From contig CAZNOO010000003.1 of NCBI GenBank assembly GCA_964574705.1, forward strand, positions 60,658 to 124,657: a DNA stretch of 64,000 nt, given 5' to 3'. Every line of letters begins with the position of its first letter. Positions within the stretch are counted from its first letter, which is position 1. The position numbers and the translations under genes are program-made. Source of the DNA: JAHIVB01 sp964574705 (GTDB lineage Bacteria > Bacillota_I > Bacilli_A > Izemoplasmatales > Hujiaoplasmataceae). Under the pieces are notes generated by a model that did not search any database, had not been told where the DNA came from, and saw only the letters and a program-made list of their open reading frames with translations. Shown piece after piece: positions 8,883-17,560 of the stretch.

Positions 8883-9397
8883 AATAATCCCTCAATATCT
8901 GAAACATAGATTTTTTTACCGATCAAATCTACTTTTTCGATAAATTCATCACGAAAAGGAATGAGTTTGGAGGTATTCTGGGTTGTCTCAATGACTAGGT
9001 AGTCTCCCTGAGGAAAAGTAGAGATACTCTTGACTCTGCCTTTTAATACATTATTTTGAATGACGTCTAAATTAAGTAAGTCATTGACATGAAATTCATT
9101 GCTATCAAGGCAGTTATCAACAGGAAAATCCTCTGAAAATAGCTCGCATTTGAGATATTTTTGAACGAGGTTGATGTCTTCAAGTCCCTCGAAAGTCAAA
9201 AGATCAAATCCTTTGTGGATTCGATATCTTTTCACTTTCATCGGTTGAAAGCCTTCAATGGTTTTTACATAAACCGTATTTTTAGAATCATATCGTTCTT
9301 CTTTAAAATCCGTGGATGCCAAAACCTTGACTTCGCCTTTCAATCCATGAGTATTGACAATCGTGCCGATTTGGATGTATTTCATTTTTTCACTCAT
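8879..9397 (-). CDS. rimM: 16S rRNA processing factor RimM
   Basis: The 172-residue factor helps mature the 3' domain (head) of the 30S subunit. The N-terminal RimM motif IGTIVNTHGLKGEVKV and a PRC-barrel C-terminal half are visible, the latter with HVNDLLNLDV and LIPFRDEFIEKVD. It overlaps trmD downstream and the GH17 gene upstream, each by ATGA. In most Firmicutes the gene before rimM is rpsP (sometimes with a KH-domain gene); here rpsP is absent from this place. A second in-frame ATG four codons on is also possible as the start. Confidence 0.95.
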   Translation of the reverse strand: MSEKMKYIQIGTIVNTHGLKGEVKVLASTDFKEERYDSKNTVYVKTIEGFQPMKVKRYRIHKGFDLLTFEGLEDINLVQKYLKCELFSEDFPVDNCLDSNEFHVNDLLNLDVIQNNVLKGRVKSISTFPQGDYLVIETTQNTSKLIPFRDEFIEKVDLIGKKIYVSDIEGLL

Positions 9398-10308
9398 CTC
9401 AATTTTTTATTTGGATTGGTGAAACACTTTTTTGGAGTACGATCAACATTAAAAATACCCCAATGTTTCTCGGGTTCAATTGGATTGGTTGAACCCTTCC
9501 AAGGTTCATCAAACGCTTCAAATATAAACATGGTTATTTGATTTTTTTCAGACCATTTATCTACCATGTTTAAATACTTCTCTTGGTTTTCTTCGTTTGT
9601 CTGTGTCGAATCCATTTGCTCGTTCGACATTGTTGCCCATCCAAACTCAGTAAAAATGATGTTTTTATTAGGATAAGTCCTTAAATTGTCTTCAAAGTCT
9701 TTGATATTCATCTGTACAGCATTTTCTAAGCTGACTCGTTGCCAAAGCGGATAAGAATGGATGGAAATGAAATCGACTTCTGCTGCAATAGGTTTGCCTT
9801 TTGTCATCCAGTAGTAAGCACCTTCGCAGAAGGTTACAGGATGGGTGATTAATGATTTCAAGTATTTGACATGACTTGCGACTGTAAGAGGATCCATCAG
9901 TCCTGAGTGCCAGTCTGATGTGCACTCATTTCCTACAGAAACGGCCAAAACTTCATCTTTATATTGATTAGCAAGAGCTGCGATATTATCAAGTTGTTTG
10001 AAGTTGTTGATTTTATTAAACTTAATTTCTTCTTCTGAATGAAGTCCTCCCCAAGGGCAGTTGGGGTTTGAGATTTCTCCTCCGGGTTCGACCCCGAGCA
10101 TCACTTTCAATTTCAAATGATGATCTCTGATGACTTTTAAAACTGTTTGAGCATGTTGAGATCCGTCATATAGTCGGATATAGTCAAAATACTCATTTAA
10201 TATCTTTAAATCTTCTGAAATTTCCTCGTAAGATGGATACATCTTATGTATCGGACTTTGTCCTTCACGATATCCAGAGTAACAAACTGCTTTTCCATAT
10301 TCAAACAT
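9394..10308 (-). CDS. Glycoside hydrolase family 17-like protein
   Basis: The 304-residue protein looks like a GH17 (beta-1,3-glucanase) TIM-barrel enzyme. The sequence has IRLYDGSQ early on, the acid/base region SVGNECTSDW near residue 126, the nucleophile region FTEFGWAT near residue 220, and the typical end FEAFDEPWKGS...EKHWGIFN. No signal peptide is seen, so it would act in the cytosol, possibly on imported beta-glucan oligosaccharides. The start at ATG 10308 is preceded by GGAGG at a spacing of 7; an upstream TTG frame extension runs through that ribosome site and is rejected. It is the first gene of a rimM-trmD-rplS operon and overlaps rimM by 4 bases, an unusual place for a carbohydrate enzyme. 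Substrate is inferred from the family only. Confidence 0.82.
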   Translation of the reverse strand: MFEYGKAVCYSGYREGQSPIHKMYPSYEEISEDLKILNEYFDYIRLYDGSQHAQTVLKVIRDHHLKLKVMLGVEPGGEISNPNCPWGGLHSEEEIKFNKINNFKQLDNIAALANQYKDEVLAVSVGNECTSDWHSGLMDPLTVASHVKYLKSLITHPVTFCEGAYYWMTKGKPIAAEVDFISIHSYPLWQRVSLENAVQMNIKDFEDNLRTYPNKNIIFTEFGWATMSNEQMDSTQTNEENQEKYLNMVDKWSEKNQITMFIFEAFDEPWKGSTNPIEPEKHWGIFNVDRTPKKCFTNPNKKLR

Positions 10309-10331
10309 ATTAACGCCTCCCAATCAGTCAA

Positions 10332-10360
10332 ATTGTATCATAATTCGAGATTGATTTCAA
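10332..10360 (-). promoter_or_regulatory. Promoter of the GH17-rimM-trmD operon
   Basis: TTGAAA (10355-10360), 17 bases, then TACAAT (10332-10337) on the minus strand. It sits directly after the terminator of the antiporter gene, so GH17-rimM-trmD starts as its own transcript. Confidence 0.65.
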
Positions 10361-10362
10361 TG

Positions 10363-10393
10363 AAAAAAGAAGTTGGAATTCCAACCTCTTCTA
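10363..10393 (-). terminator. Terminator after the CPA2-type antiporter
   Basis: On the minus strand the hairpin GAAGAGGTTGG-AATT-CCAACTTCT lies at 10369-10393 and is followed by a run of U residues (complement of 10363-10368). Confidence 0.8.
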
Positions 10394-10394
10394 T

Positions 10395-11609
10395 TTATGC
10401 AGTCACTGAAATTTCTTGAGCTTTTTTCAAAGTAATCTTTGTGACAATCGGACCTATCAATTCATAGATCAGAACCGTAGCAAGAATCACGACTCTAATC
10501 TTGGCACCCAATTCACTTTCAGTTCCAAACATGGAAGCCGCAGCGATACTAAGTCCAATCGAAACGCCTTCTTGAGGAATGAGAGTAAATCCAAGATATT
10601 TGGCGACCTTTTTGTCGGCATGACTGATTTTTGCGCCAAACCACGCACCAAATACTTTTCCAACCACTCGAAACAAGGCATAGATTAATCCGATCATTCC
10701 AATGCTTAAGATAATGTCTAATTGCAACTCCGCTCCACTTAACACAAAGAACATAATAAAGATGGGTGGCGTCACAAAATAAATGAGCCCATTGACTTCT
10801 TCATATTTATCCGAAGTATTAGCGAATACTGCTCCAACAACCATGCAGGCAAGTAGTGAAGAACCTCCTGCCCAGTTCGCAATGTAGATTGTCAAAAAGA
10901 TTGTCGCAATCACTAAACTAATGCGATTGCCTCTTCCGGTAAACCACTTGCTTCCGAAAGTAATCATCAATCCAAATAGTCCACCAATGCCAAGAGAGAT
11001 TCCAATTTCAAGTACCGGAGCAATAATTTGATGAAATAAAGATACATGAAGTGCAGCTGGGTCCAAGGCATTCGCAATGGCTACTAAAATTCCAAACAAC
11101 ATGATAGCTACAGAGTCATCAATTGCGACGACACTTAACAATGTATTTGTCAGTGGACCTTGCGCTTTGTATTGCCTGACGACGAGTAAGGTCGATGCCG
11201 GTGCAGTTGCTGCAGCGATTGCTGATAAAACAAGCGAGAATCTTAGGTTCTCAATTGTGAGATTGTGTGTAAAGAAAAAGAATAGCAATAATACAATTAA
11301 TACAGCAAGGACTCCGAATAGCGCTTCGAAAATGGCTATCACGATGGAACTTGTTCCTGCTTTTTTAAAGTATGAGAGTTTAAATTCGTTTCCAATTGAA
11401 AAAGCGATGAATCCCAAAGCAATCGTTGAAATGATTTCAAGTCCTGAAAAGTAGTTTTCATCCAGAATTCCCAAAAGACTCGGGCCCACAATCAGTCCGC
11501 CAATCAAATATCCCGTTACATTCGGTAATTTTACATATTTTGCGAGTTTGCCAAACAGCAATCCCGTTACAATCATAAGCCCTGCATAAAATAGTGGTTC
11601 TATAGTCAA
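10395..11609 (-). CDS. CPA2-type cation:proton antiporter (Kef/NapA-like)
   Basis: This 404-residue integral membrane protein has about 12 hydrophobic segments and no cytosolic TrkA-type domain. The N-terminal LPNVTGYLIGGLIVGPSLLG and the mid-protein segment VVAIDDSVAIMLFG with paired Asp residues are typical of the monovalent cation:proton antiporter-2 superfamily. It would exchange Na+ or K+ for H+. Translation probably starts at TTG 11609, 9 bases after AAGGAG. It is co-transcribed with, and 12 bases downstream of, a small P-II-like protein, which suggests that nucleotide-dependent gating by that partner replaces the missing regulatory domain; this link is inference. Confidence 0.85.
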   Translation of the reverse strand: MTIEPLFYAGLMIVTGLLFGKLAKYVKLPNVTGYLIGGLIVGPSLLGILDENYFSGLEIISTIALGFIAFSIGNEFKLSYFKKAGTSSIVIAIFEALFGVLAVLIVLLLFFFFTHNLTIENLRFSLVLSAIAAATAPASTLLVVRQYKAQGPLTNTLLSVVAIDDSVAIMLFGILVAIANALDPAALHVSLFHQIIAPVLEIGISLGIGGLFGLMITFGSKWFTGRGNRISLVIATIFLTIYIANWAGGSSLLACMVVGAVFANTSDKYEEVNGLIYFVTPPIFIMFFVLSGAELQLDIILSIGMIGLIYALFRVVGKVFGAWFGAKISHADKKVAKYLGFTLIPQEGVSIGLSIAAASMFGTESELGAKIRVVILATVLIYELIGPIVTKITLKKAQEISVTA

Positions 11610-11621
11610 AATAGTCGCTCC

Positions 11622-11957
11622 TTATTTCTTAAACCCTTCGATAAAGTCGATTGGGACAGTAAATACAATTCCTGAATTTGGCAATGAAAGATCTGGCGCG
11701 ACCAGGTGAATAGCTTCAAGAGCGAGCGGTACTTGCTCGTTTTCAAGAGCCATTAGAATCACTTTTGATTCCACTCTTGGATTATCAAAAAGTTTTTTTA
11801 AAGAGCCGATAAATTCCATGTCATCATTTTCAATCAATTTCCGAGCCATTCCAGTTCCATTTAAAATCGTGGCTCCTTTGATGTTTCGTTCTTTCAAAAA
11901 ATGGAGAAAATCATCCAATTTTAAAGTGTTGTTCATCACGTATACGACGAGTTTCAT
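11622..11957 (-). CDS. P-II-like regulatory protein
   Basis: The 111-residue soluble protein has the ferredoxin-like pattern of P-II signal proteins: a beta-1 strand KLVVYVMNN, a central KGATILNGTGMA strand-turn that matches the T-loop/B-loop area, and a C-terminal GIVFTVPIDFIEGF similar to the conserved GKIFVxPVDxxxR end of P-II. The canonical uridylylated Tyr is not evident. Such degenerate P-II-like proteins are known beside transporters, where they bind adenine nucleotides or other ligands and gate the channel. It is first in a two-gene unit with the antiporter. GGAGATGG precedes the ATG. Confidence 0.72.
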   Translation of the reverse strand: MKLVVYVMNNTLKLDDFLHFLKERNIKGATILNGTGMARKLIENDDMEFIGSLKKLFDNPRVESKVILMALENEQVPLALEAIHLVAPDLSLPNSGIVFTVPIDFIEGFKK

Positions 11958-11985
11958 AATCCCATCTCCTTCTATTCCTCATATG

Positions 11986-12013
11986 ATTATACTCTTATAA
12001 AAATCTATGTCAA
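11986..12013 (-). promoter_or_regulatory. Promoter of the P-II-like/antiporter operon
   Basis: TTGACA (12008-12013), 16 bases, then TATAAT (11986-11991) on the minus strand, which is a near-consensus promoter. A weak cre-like sequence overlaps 12018-12031, upstream of the -35 box. Confidence 0.7.
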
Positions 12014-12026
12014 GCAATAAAAACGT

Positions 12027-12817
12027 TTACTTTTTACTTTTGTAAGCCCACTTGATAAATGTGTAAAAACGATCTTGCCAAAAGAGTTCTGTATGGGTTG
12101 CTCCTTTTTGTTCCTGATATAGAATTTGATTTTGATTGTTCGATTTAGACTTTAGAATATGATTGACTTTGCGGTTCCAAATAATATATCCTAGCCCCTC
12201 TTTTTTCCCGATGTCCTGGTAGATTTTCATATTCTCAGGGAAGTGAAATTTCTCAAGCATAGGTAACAATGTATCATGCACCATCCAGATGGCGTTTGAG
12301 AAAGCACCAACCACTTCGAATACCTCGGGATAATCAATCGCAAAGTAAAGAGAAATATTCCCTCCGCATGAAGAACCTGCTATTCCGTTGTTTTCAGGAA
12401 GAGTTCTATAATTTTTATCGATGAATGGTTTAACTGTATTGATAACAAACTCTTCAAACAACTTTCCTTGAGGAGCCACTTCCTTGCCTAAGTCTTTTAA
12501 TAAGTACTCTGCTGATTTTTGATCAATAGATTGGGAGTATTCAAGGATTCGATACAGGTTATCGGAATCGATTCCAACAATAATTATACCTTCAATCTCC
12601 CCTGCTTTTTGTAGCGCGTCTACGTAGGTAATACATTCCAAGAGTAACCGCTGAATTTTGCTGGTAACATTAAATTCTGCCCATCCATCATATATAAAAC
12701 CTGATAAGATTTGTCTGAAATTTCATAATCATAGGGCAAAAAAACCCGAACTGTTTTTTTTCTGTTTTCTAAATTCACGGCGACAATCTCGTGAATGATT
12801 TCTCTTTTCTTGTCCAT
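12027..12817 (-). pseudogene. Enterochelin-esterase-like alpha/beta hydrolase, frameshifted
   Basis: Two overlapping frames together encode one esterase of the Fes/YbbA-like family. The first (12817 down to 12620, 65 codons, ATG preceded by AGGAG) gives VRVFLPYDYE, LYMMDGQNL and FSGYSWNV, then stops at a TAG. The second frame, offset by one base, continues from about 12630 with DALQKAGEIEGIIIVGID, the nucleophile motif IAGSSCGGNIS and a C-terminal GATHTE that supplies the His. Adding one base in the stretch just before the TAG would restore WNV...VDALQK. Either the gene is recently inactivated or the assembly has a one-base deletion. It follows the YhhN gene by 9 bases in an operon. The product would be a soluble hydrolase of unknown substrate. 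Confidence 0.75.
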
Positions 12818-12825
12818 GAGATCTC

Positions 12826-13542
12826 CTATATAAAAAAGAGGATGCTTGATGCAATTCCGATTTGAGCTAAGTAGTAAAGAGATAAATTAATGGCTTTTAG
12901 TAAGTTCGTTTCCTTATCTCCAAAATAGATTTGAGATAGGACGATATCAGATAGACCGAACAAGATCGCTGAAACCATAATCACAATCGCAAAGGGCTGT
13001 CTGTCAAAATCGTTGAATCCGAAAATAGTCATTCCCACCATCAAAAAGAGTAAAGAAGAGTAGATAATACTAGGAATGAGGAGTTTTTTAAAATTGAGTT
13101 TCATCACGAAAATACCGATAATGAATATCAAACTTGTTGCAATTACAGAAAAGACGATGGCCCACCAAGAAAAATCCATTAGCTTCAAAAGTCCAAACAA
13201 ATAAAACACATGACCAATCGCAAACGCGATGGTTCCAGCAAAAATAATTTGCGTATGTTTTTCTTTGTCAAAAAATGGTCTGAGTGCCAAAATCAAGTCC
13301 CCAGCAAATCCACAAATCAGTCCAAGCAAGAACAGATATGCTAACCCCACATGTTCCGTGCTCATGTAACCTAGCCAGTTACTATTGACCCAGTTTCCGT
13401 AAATCAAAGTAGAAACTAGTATCAAGATGAACGAAAAACTAGCAAGCGTTTTAAAGAAGAAAGCTACTAAAAACTGACGTTTTAATTCGAAGTACAAAAA
13501 CACCAAAAATGTTAATACTGCAAAAATAATAGCGACTATCAT
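12826..13542 (-). CDS. YhhN family protein (lysoplasmalogenase-like)
   Basis: The 238-residue protein is almost entirely hydrophobic with about 8 membrane helices. It matches the YhhN/TMEM86 pattern: FKTLASFSFIL near residue 30, then LGLICGFAGDLILALRPFF and AFAIGHVFYLFGL, carrying the conserved Asp and His. Studied members hydrolyse lysoplasmalogens, and the family is linked to ether-lipid turnover. In this organism the substrate is unproven. GAGGG lies about 9 bases before the ATG. It is first in a pair with the frameshifted esterase and divergent from the EEP-fold gene, so the three may share a lipid theme. Confidence 0.72.
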   Translation of the reverse strand: MIVAIIFAVLTFLVFLYFELKRQFLVAFFFKTLASFSFILILVSTLIYGNWVNSNWLGYMSTEHVGLAYLFLLGLICGFAGDLILALRPFFDKEKHTQIIFAGTIAFAIGHVFYLFGLLKLMDFSWWAIVFSVIATSLIFIIGIFVMKLNFKKLLIPSIIYSSLLFLMVGMTIFGFNDFDRQPFAIVIMVSAILFGLSDIVLSQIYFGDKETNLLKAINLSLYYLAQIGIASSILFFI

Positions 13543-13632
13543 GGCACAATCCCTCTTTTCAACAATTTTTCATACTTTGAAATACAAATATTAATTCATA
13601 AAGTGTATAATTAAAACACAAGAGGTGAAACT

Positions 13633-14757
13633 ATGATTAAAAAAATATTAAAGATAATCCTTCTGCTTCTATCCGTTGTCTTGGTTTTTGCAATTGGATT
13701 TATTCTTACTTTACAGGTCACTGAGTACAATCCTGAAGAAACCGTTACTTTAAGTGTTGAAAACAACTTAGATGACGCTGACTCATCGTATGTAACATTG
13801 GATACAACCATTCGAATCTTAACATTCAATACTGGATATGCCTCCTTAAGCGAAACAGAAGATTTCGTTATGGACGGCGGAGTCAAGGGCAGAATGGACA
13901 GTTTAGAAGAAGTCCAGGCAAACATCGATGGAATTACAGGAATCCTTGAAAGCAAAAGTGCTGATATCTATCTTCTCCAAGAAGTGGATCAAATCAGCGA
14001 CAGATCGTACGACACTGATCAATATTCAGCTTATGAAGACGCATTACAAATGCCGATTACAATTGGATATAATTACCGTGTTCTATTTGTTCCTTTCCCA
14101 TTTGAAATTGGACAAATGATGGGAAATGTCAATTCAGGAATCGTCACGATGGCAAACTATCATGTCGATTCCGCAACTAGAATTCAGCTTCCGGGAAGTT
14201 TCTCGTGGCCGCTTAGACTTGCAAATCTAAAAAGATGCATCGTGGTCAGTCGTTTTTCCATTCAAGGTAGCGACAAGGAATTCATCGTCATCAATGCACA
14301 TCTATCCGCCTATGATGATGGAACGATGAGACTTCAAGAAATGGAGGCTGTGAAATCGATTTTATCTGAAGAAACCGATAAAGGAAATTACGTGCTACTT
14401 GGAGGAGATTTCAATCAAACATTTCCAGACGCAGTAGAAATTACCGGTTCAGGGGATTCTCAGTCCTTAAACTACCATTATGCATTAAAAGATTCTTCCT
14501 ACTGGCAAGCATTTCCAATGGAAGAAGATTGGTTCATTAATAATGGTTTTCAATTTGGGGTAGATATTAACACACCTACTTGCAGGTTGCTAAATCAGCC
14601 TTTGGATCTTGTGAACGAAGAGAACAATCAGTACTATGTTATAGATGGTTTCATCGTCTCAAGCAATATCTCAATTGAACTCGTTCAAACGCAGAATGAA
14701 GGGTTCAAATACAGTGACCATAATCCAGTGTTGATAGAAATCAGGCTTATTCCTTAA
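13633..14757 (+). CDS. Membrane-anchored endonuclease/exonuclease/phosphatase family protein
   Basis: The 374-residue protein has an N-terminal signal anchor (residues 5-25), placing the rest outside the membrane. It is followed by an EEP (DNase I/sphingomyelinase/inositol phosphatase) domain: RILTFNTGYAS, the catalytic LLQEVD near residue 118, FIVINAHLSAYDD, LLGGDFNQTF and the final SDHNPVL with the catalytic His. All core catalytic residues are present, so a metal-dependent phosphodiesterase is expected; DNA, phospholipid or phosphoinositide-type substrates cannot be distinguished. AGAGGTG precedes the ATG, and a TATAAT at 13607-13612 is a likely -10 box. The 3' end overlaps the convergent next gene by 11 bases. 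Confidence 0.85.
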   Translation: MIKKILKIILLLLSVVLVFAIGFILTLQVTEYNPEETVTLSVENNLDDADSSYVTLDTTIRILTFNTGYASLSETEDFVMDGGVKGRMDSLEEVQANIDGITGILESKSADIYLLQEVDQISDRSYDTDQYSAYEDALQMPITIGYNYRVLFVPFPFEIGQMMGNVNSGIVTMANYHVDSATRIQLPGSFSWPLRLANLKRCIVVSRFSIQGSDKEFIVINAHLSAYDDGTMRLQEMEAVKSILSEETDKGNYVLLGGDFNQTFPDAVEITGSGDSQSLNYHYALKDSSYWQAFPMEEDWFINNGFQFGVDINTPTCRLLNQPLDLVNEENNQYYVIDGFIVSSNISIELVQTQNEGFKYSDHNPVLIEIRLIP

Positions 14758-15139
14758 TCATATCGAAAAATTCACTTCGGAGTAGAGGTGAAGAGTTTTT
14801 TCTCTTTGCAAGAGTCCATAACAAGGTTCGAATGCTTACGTGTTGCTTTGGCACATCTTCAAAATTGTCGAGGTAGTTTAAAAATTGGACTTTTTCATCG
14901 AGTTTTGCGACACTTTGGACCATTTCAAAAATGATGTAATAAGATCTAATGATCTGGATGCGATCGTTTTTGATAGCCAAAGCTTGTTTCAAAAACTTTT
15001 TGAAGAGTTCTTCATCTTCGAATCTTGGATTTTTAAGTAAATTTGTGATTGTTGTATACTGTTCTTCCGATTTCATCAAAACTGAAAATTTCTTTTTTGC
15101 CCAGAGTTGTTTCATTTCTAATTTTAGATTTTGTGCCAC
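14747..15139 (-). CDS. Uncharacterised 130-residue protein
   Basis: I do not recognise this family. The protein is predicted soluble, mostly helical and Lys-rich, with no Cys, no signal peptide and no clear catalytic motif. It starts with GTG at 15139 behind AAGGTG, and a TATAAT-like -10 box (about 15157-15162) lies just upstream, immediately after the terminator of the kinase gene. It seems to be a single-gene unit whose last 11 bases overlap the end of the convergent EEP gene. A good ribosome site and promoter support it as real. Confidence 0.65.
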   Translation of the reverse strand: MAQNLKLEMKQLWAKKKFSVLMKSEEQYTTITNLLKNPRFEDEELFKKFLKQALAIKNDRIQIIRSYYIIFEMVQSVAKLDEKVQFLNYLDNFEDVPKQHVSIRTLLWTLAKRKNSSPLLRSEFFDMIKE

Positions 15140-15164
15140 GATATCACCTTAAATTCATTATATC

Positions 15165-15196
15165 AAAACAAGTGCACTTTTGTATAGGTGCACTTG
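15165..15196 (-). terminator. Terminator after the P-loop kinase gene
   Basis: A perfect 9-bp stem (15188-15196 with 15169-15177), each arm containing the self-complementary GTGCAC, is followed on the minus strand by UUUU (complement of 15165-15168). It overlaps the promoter area of the next leftward gene. Confidence 0.7.
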
Positions 15197-15205
15197 TTTT
15201 TGTGT

Positions 15206-15760
15206 TTAATCAATTAATTGATGGATAATGAAATCCGCTTGTTTCTCGATGTCTTCAACTTCAATGTAATTGATATCTCCATTTAGTGATTCATCTCTTA
15301 AATAGTTACTCACAAGCTTTAAATACTGTATTAATTCAATCATTTGTTGATGAGAGTAATGTTTGTACCAGCGATTCTCAATAGAACCTTCATATTTTGC
15401 CAACTCTGCAACTTTTTCTTCTACTTCTACATCTGCATAACCAAGATACAAAAACTTGAGTTTTCCTTTAAAATCTTGATTCAACTTCTTTGCAAAATTT
15501 GGGTTAAAATGTACCCCTTCAAACAAATAAGTCTTATTGTTTTCAACCATTGAATGAATCATTTCATAAAGATAAGGTTCAAGTTGGTCTGCGACCTCTG
15601 CGTCGTCCGCATCTGGGTCAATTCCGAGTTCAGGATTTGCCCTTGCAAGCGACATCATCAGGTAATCCGTTGAAAAAGAACTGATGGAATATTCTTTCAG
15701 TAGTTTTTCAGCAATATAAGATTTTCCTGATTTCGCAACGCCAGACAAAATATAAATCAT
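15206..15760 (-). CDS. P-loop nucleoside/small-molecule kinase-like protein
   Basis: The 184-residue protein has an N-terminal Walker A motif, ILSGVAKSGKSYIAE, then STDYLMM where kinases of this fold place the substrate-binding Asp. YLFEGVHFNP in the middle fits the Walker B area. It resembles 2-phosphoglycerate-kinase or adenylate-kinase-like P-loop proteins, but no specific substrate signature is visible. It lies 3 bases after the stop of the GPH transporter gene, so it may act on that transporter's substrate or be an unrelated passenger. It ends at a strong terminator. Confidence 0.7.
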   Translation of the reverse strand: MIYILSGVAKSGKSYIAEKLLKEYSISSFSTDYLMMSLARANPELGIDPDADDAEVADQLEPYLYEMIHSMVENNKTYLFEGVHFNPNFAKKLNQDFKGKLKFLYLGYADVEVEEKVAELAKYEGSIENRWYKHYSHQQMIELIQYLKLVSNYLRDESLNGDINYIEVEDIEKQADFIIHQLID

Positions 15761-15763
15761 TAC

Positions 15764-17407
15764 TTACATCTCCGCTTCTGGATCCAGTGCAGCTCGTTTT
15801 AAAATGTCTTTTGTGATATTTTCATAATACTCTTCACTTATGATGAATTTCTTATTTAGAATTAAAAATGCAAAATAAATCAAAATGATAGGAAGAATCG
15901 TAATTGCAAGCCTCAGGATGATTCTCATTGAAGGCGTCGCCTGGTCCATAAAAGCACTGTCGGCAGCTTGGTTGATAACCATTTCTTGAATACCGTCAAC
16001 ATTTGAATCCGTAAAGGTAACCAAAGCCAGAGCATCGTATACAGCACTCTTTTCAGTATCACTCATGTCGACATTGTCTAGAATGGTAGTTCTTGAAACA
16101 ATGTTCGCCTTATAGGTAATTTGTTCTGAAGCAGTTAACTGATCATATACATTCTTCTGATTTTCAAGTTGAGATATATTTTGACTCAACAGATAAATTC
16201 CTGAAATAATTAAAACCAAAGTCACGACACCTTGTTGAAGCGCGCTTGAGAATTTGGCGACAAACGGTCTTAATGAAAAAATAACGGCTTCATTTCTAAC
16301 CCCAGTACGGTACTCATTGTATTCAATGGTATTTGTCATATTAACAATGATTACCATATAGAAAATGGCTTGTCCGCTAAAGACAAGTGCTCCGAATGCG
16401 CATGCTGTAATAATATGGACTGGGAAGAATGGAATGTATCCCATCGATAATAACAACAGATAGCCGACGACCATAACGATAAAACTGATAAACAGTAGTT
16501 TCTTTCTTGAGAAACGTTTTGCAAGAGAAGCATAAAAACTTTGAATCAAGATATTCGACACACCGAAAGTTGCAACGAAGATCAAGACCAAAGTACCATT
16601 ATATCCAAGTTCAAGATAAAAGAAATTGTAACCAAGTGCGACTAATAATCCAGACCCAACACTATAGAACATTAATGCCAGTGCACTCCATAACAACTGA
16701 TCATTGTTTTTAATTACGATAAACATCTGCTTAATCGATATTTTATCTGGAAGAACTGCCTTTTCGATTTTCGGTTCCTTGACCCCAAGTACAGTCAAAA
16801 GAGTACAAGCAATAAAGAAAATCGCAAAAGTATAAGAGATAATGCTATACCCTTTTACAGCATTACCAACGGTCGTGAAACTGATAATGGCGTTTCCTAA
16901 AAATGCGCCTACTCCAGCAAACACGACAACCATCGTTGCAATCTGGTCTCTGTCTTTTTTTTCTCTTGCCAAGTTTGGAAGCATCGACCAATATGGAATG
17001 TCATTCAAAGTAAATGACAATTCCCAAACCAAGTAAATGACACCAAAGAATACGACGAAGCCCCAGCCCGAAGGTCTGAAGTTAAACATGAAAACTACGA
17101 CAATGGCGGTCATTACTGCCCCAAGCAAAATCCAAGGTTTGAATTTCCCCCATCTGGATCTTGTGTTTTCAACAATGGAACCCATAATCGGATCATTTAC
17201 TGCGTCCCATACCCGTCCAATTACAAGCATTACTCCAATCGTCGCAAACTGAGATGCGCTTAATCCAAGTCCTGAAAACTGGATATAAGTAATAAAAAAT
17301 GTGGCAACCAACTGATAAATCATGTCCCGACCGATTCCACCGGCACTGTACGTCCATTTGTTCCTCGTTAATAATCTCTTCTCAACATCCAAAACATTAG
17401 AACTCAT
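15764..17407 (-). CDS. GPH family sugar:cation symporter
   Basis: The 547-residue major-facilitator protein has about 12 membrane helices. Signatures of the glycoside-pentoside-hexuronide family are visible: the N-terminal GGIGRDMIYQL, the cation-site segment VWDAVNDPIMGSIVENTRSRWGKFKPW and the mid-protein GNILIQSF-like region. It would import a glycoside or oligosaccharide with Na+ or H+. A hydrophilic stretch of about 75 residues (roughly 415-490) lies between the last two helices and is longer than usual. GGGAG precedes the ATG, and a TATAAT lies about 45 bases upstream. With the cytosolic GH17-type enzyme at 9.4-10.3 kb, a beta-glucan oligosaccharide substrate is conceivable, but this is only a guess. 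Confidence 0.88.
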   Translation of the reverse strand: MSSNVLDVEKRLLTRNKWTYSAGGIGRDMIYQLVATFFITYIQFSGLGLSASQFATIGVMLVIGRVWDAVNDPIMGSIVENTRSRWGKFKPWILLGAVMTAIVVVFMFNFRPSGWGFVVFFGVIYLVWELSFTLNDIPYWSMLPNLAREKKDRDQIATMVVVFAGVGAFLGNAIISFTTVGNAVKGYSIISYTFAIFFIACTLLTVLGVKEPKIEKAVLPDKISIKQMFIVIKNNDQLLWSALALMFYSVGSGLLVALGYNFFYLELGYNGTLVLIFVATFGVSNILIQSFYASLAKRFSRKKLLFISFIVMVVGYLLLLSMGYIPFFPVHIITACAFGALVFSGQAIFYMVIIVNMTNTIEYNEYRTGVRNEAVIFSLRPFVAKFSSALQQGVVTLVLIISGIYLLSQNISQLENQKNVYDQLTASEQITYKANIVSRTTILDNVDMSDTEKSAVYDALALVTFTDSNVDGIQEMVINQAADSAFMDQATPSMRIILRLAITILPIILIYFAFLILNKKFIISEEYYENITKDILKRAALDPEAEM

Positions 17408-17560
17408 AGTATCTCCCTTTTAACTGATGACATAGCAATATTAAAACCATTATAGCAATTTTTTTTTGTTTTAGATAGACACAATAAAAAATTGAACAAT
17501 TTCAAGCAAAATTAGAATCATAATGCAGTAAATGTGATACTATTTAGCCGGGTGATTTGA

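Noticed and set aside
12018..12031. cre-like sequence upstream of the P-II/antiporter promoter
   Set aside because: Only 12 of 14 matches, with a mismatch at a core edge base, and it overlaps the end of the esterase frame; too weak to list as a site.
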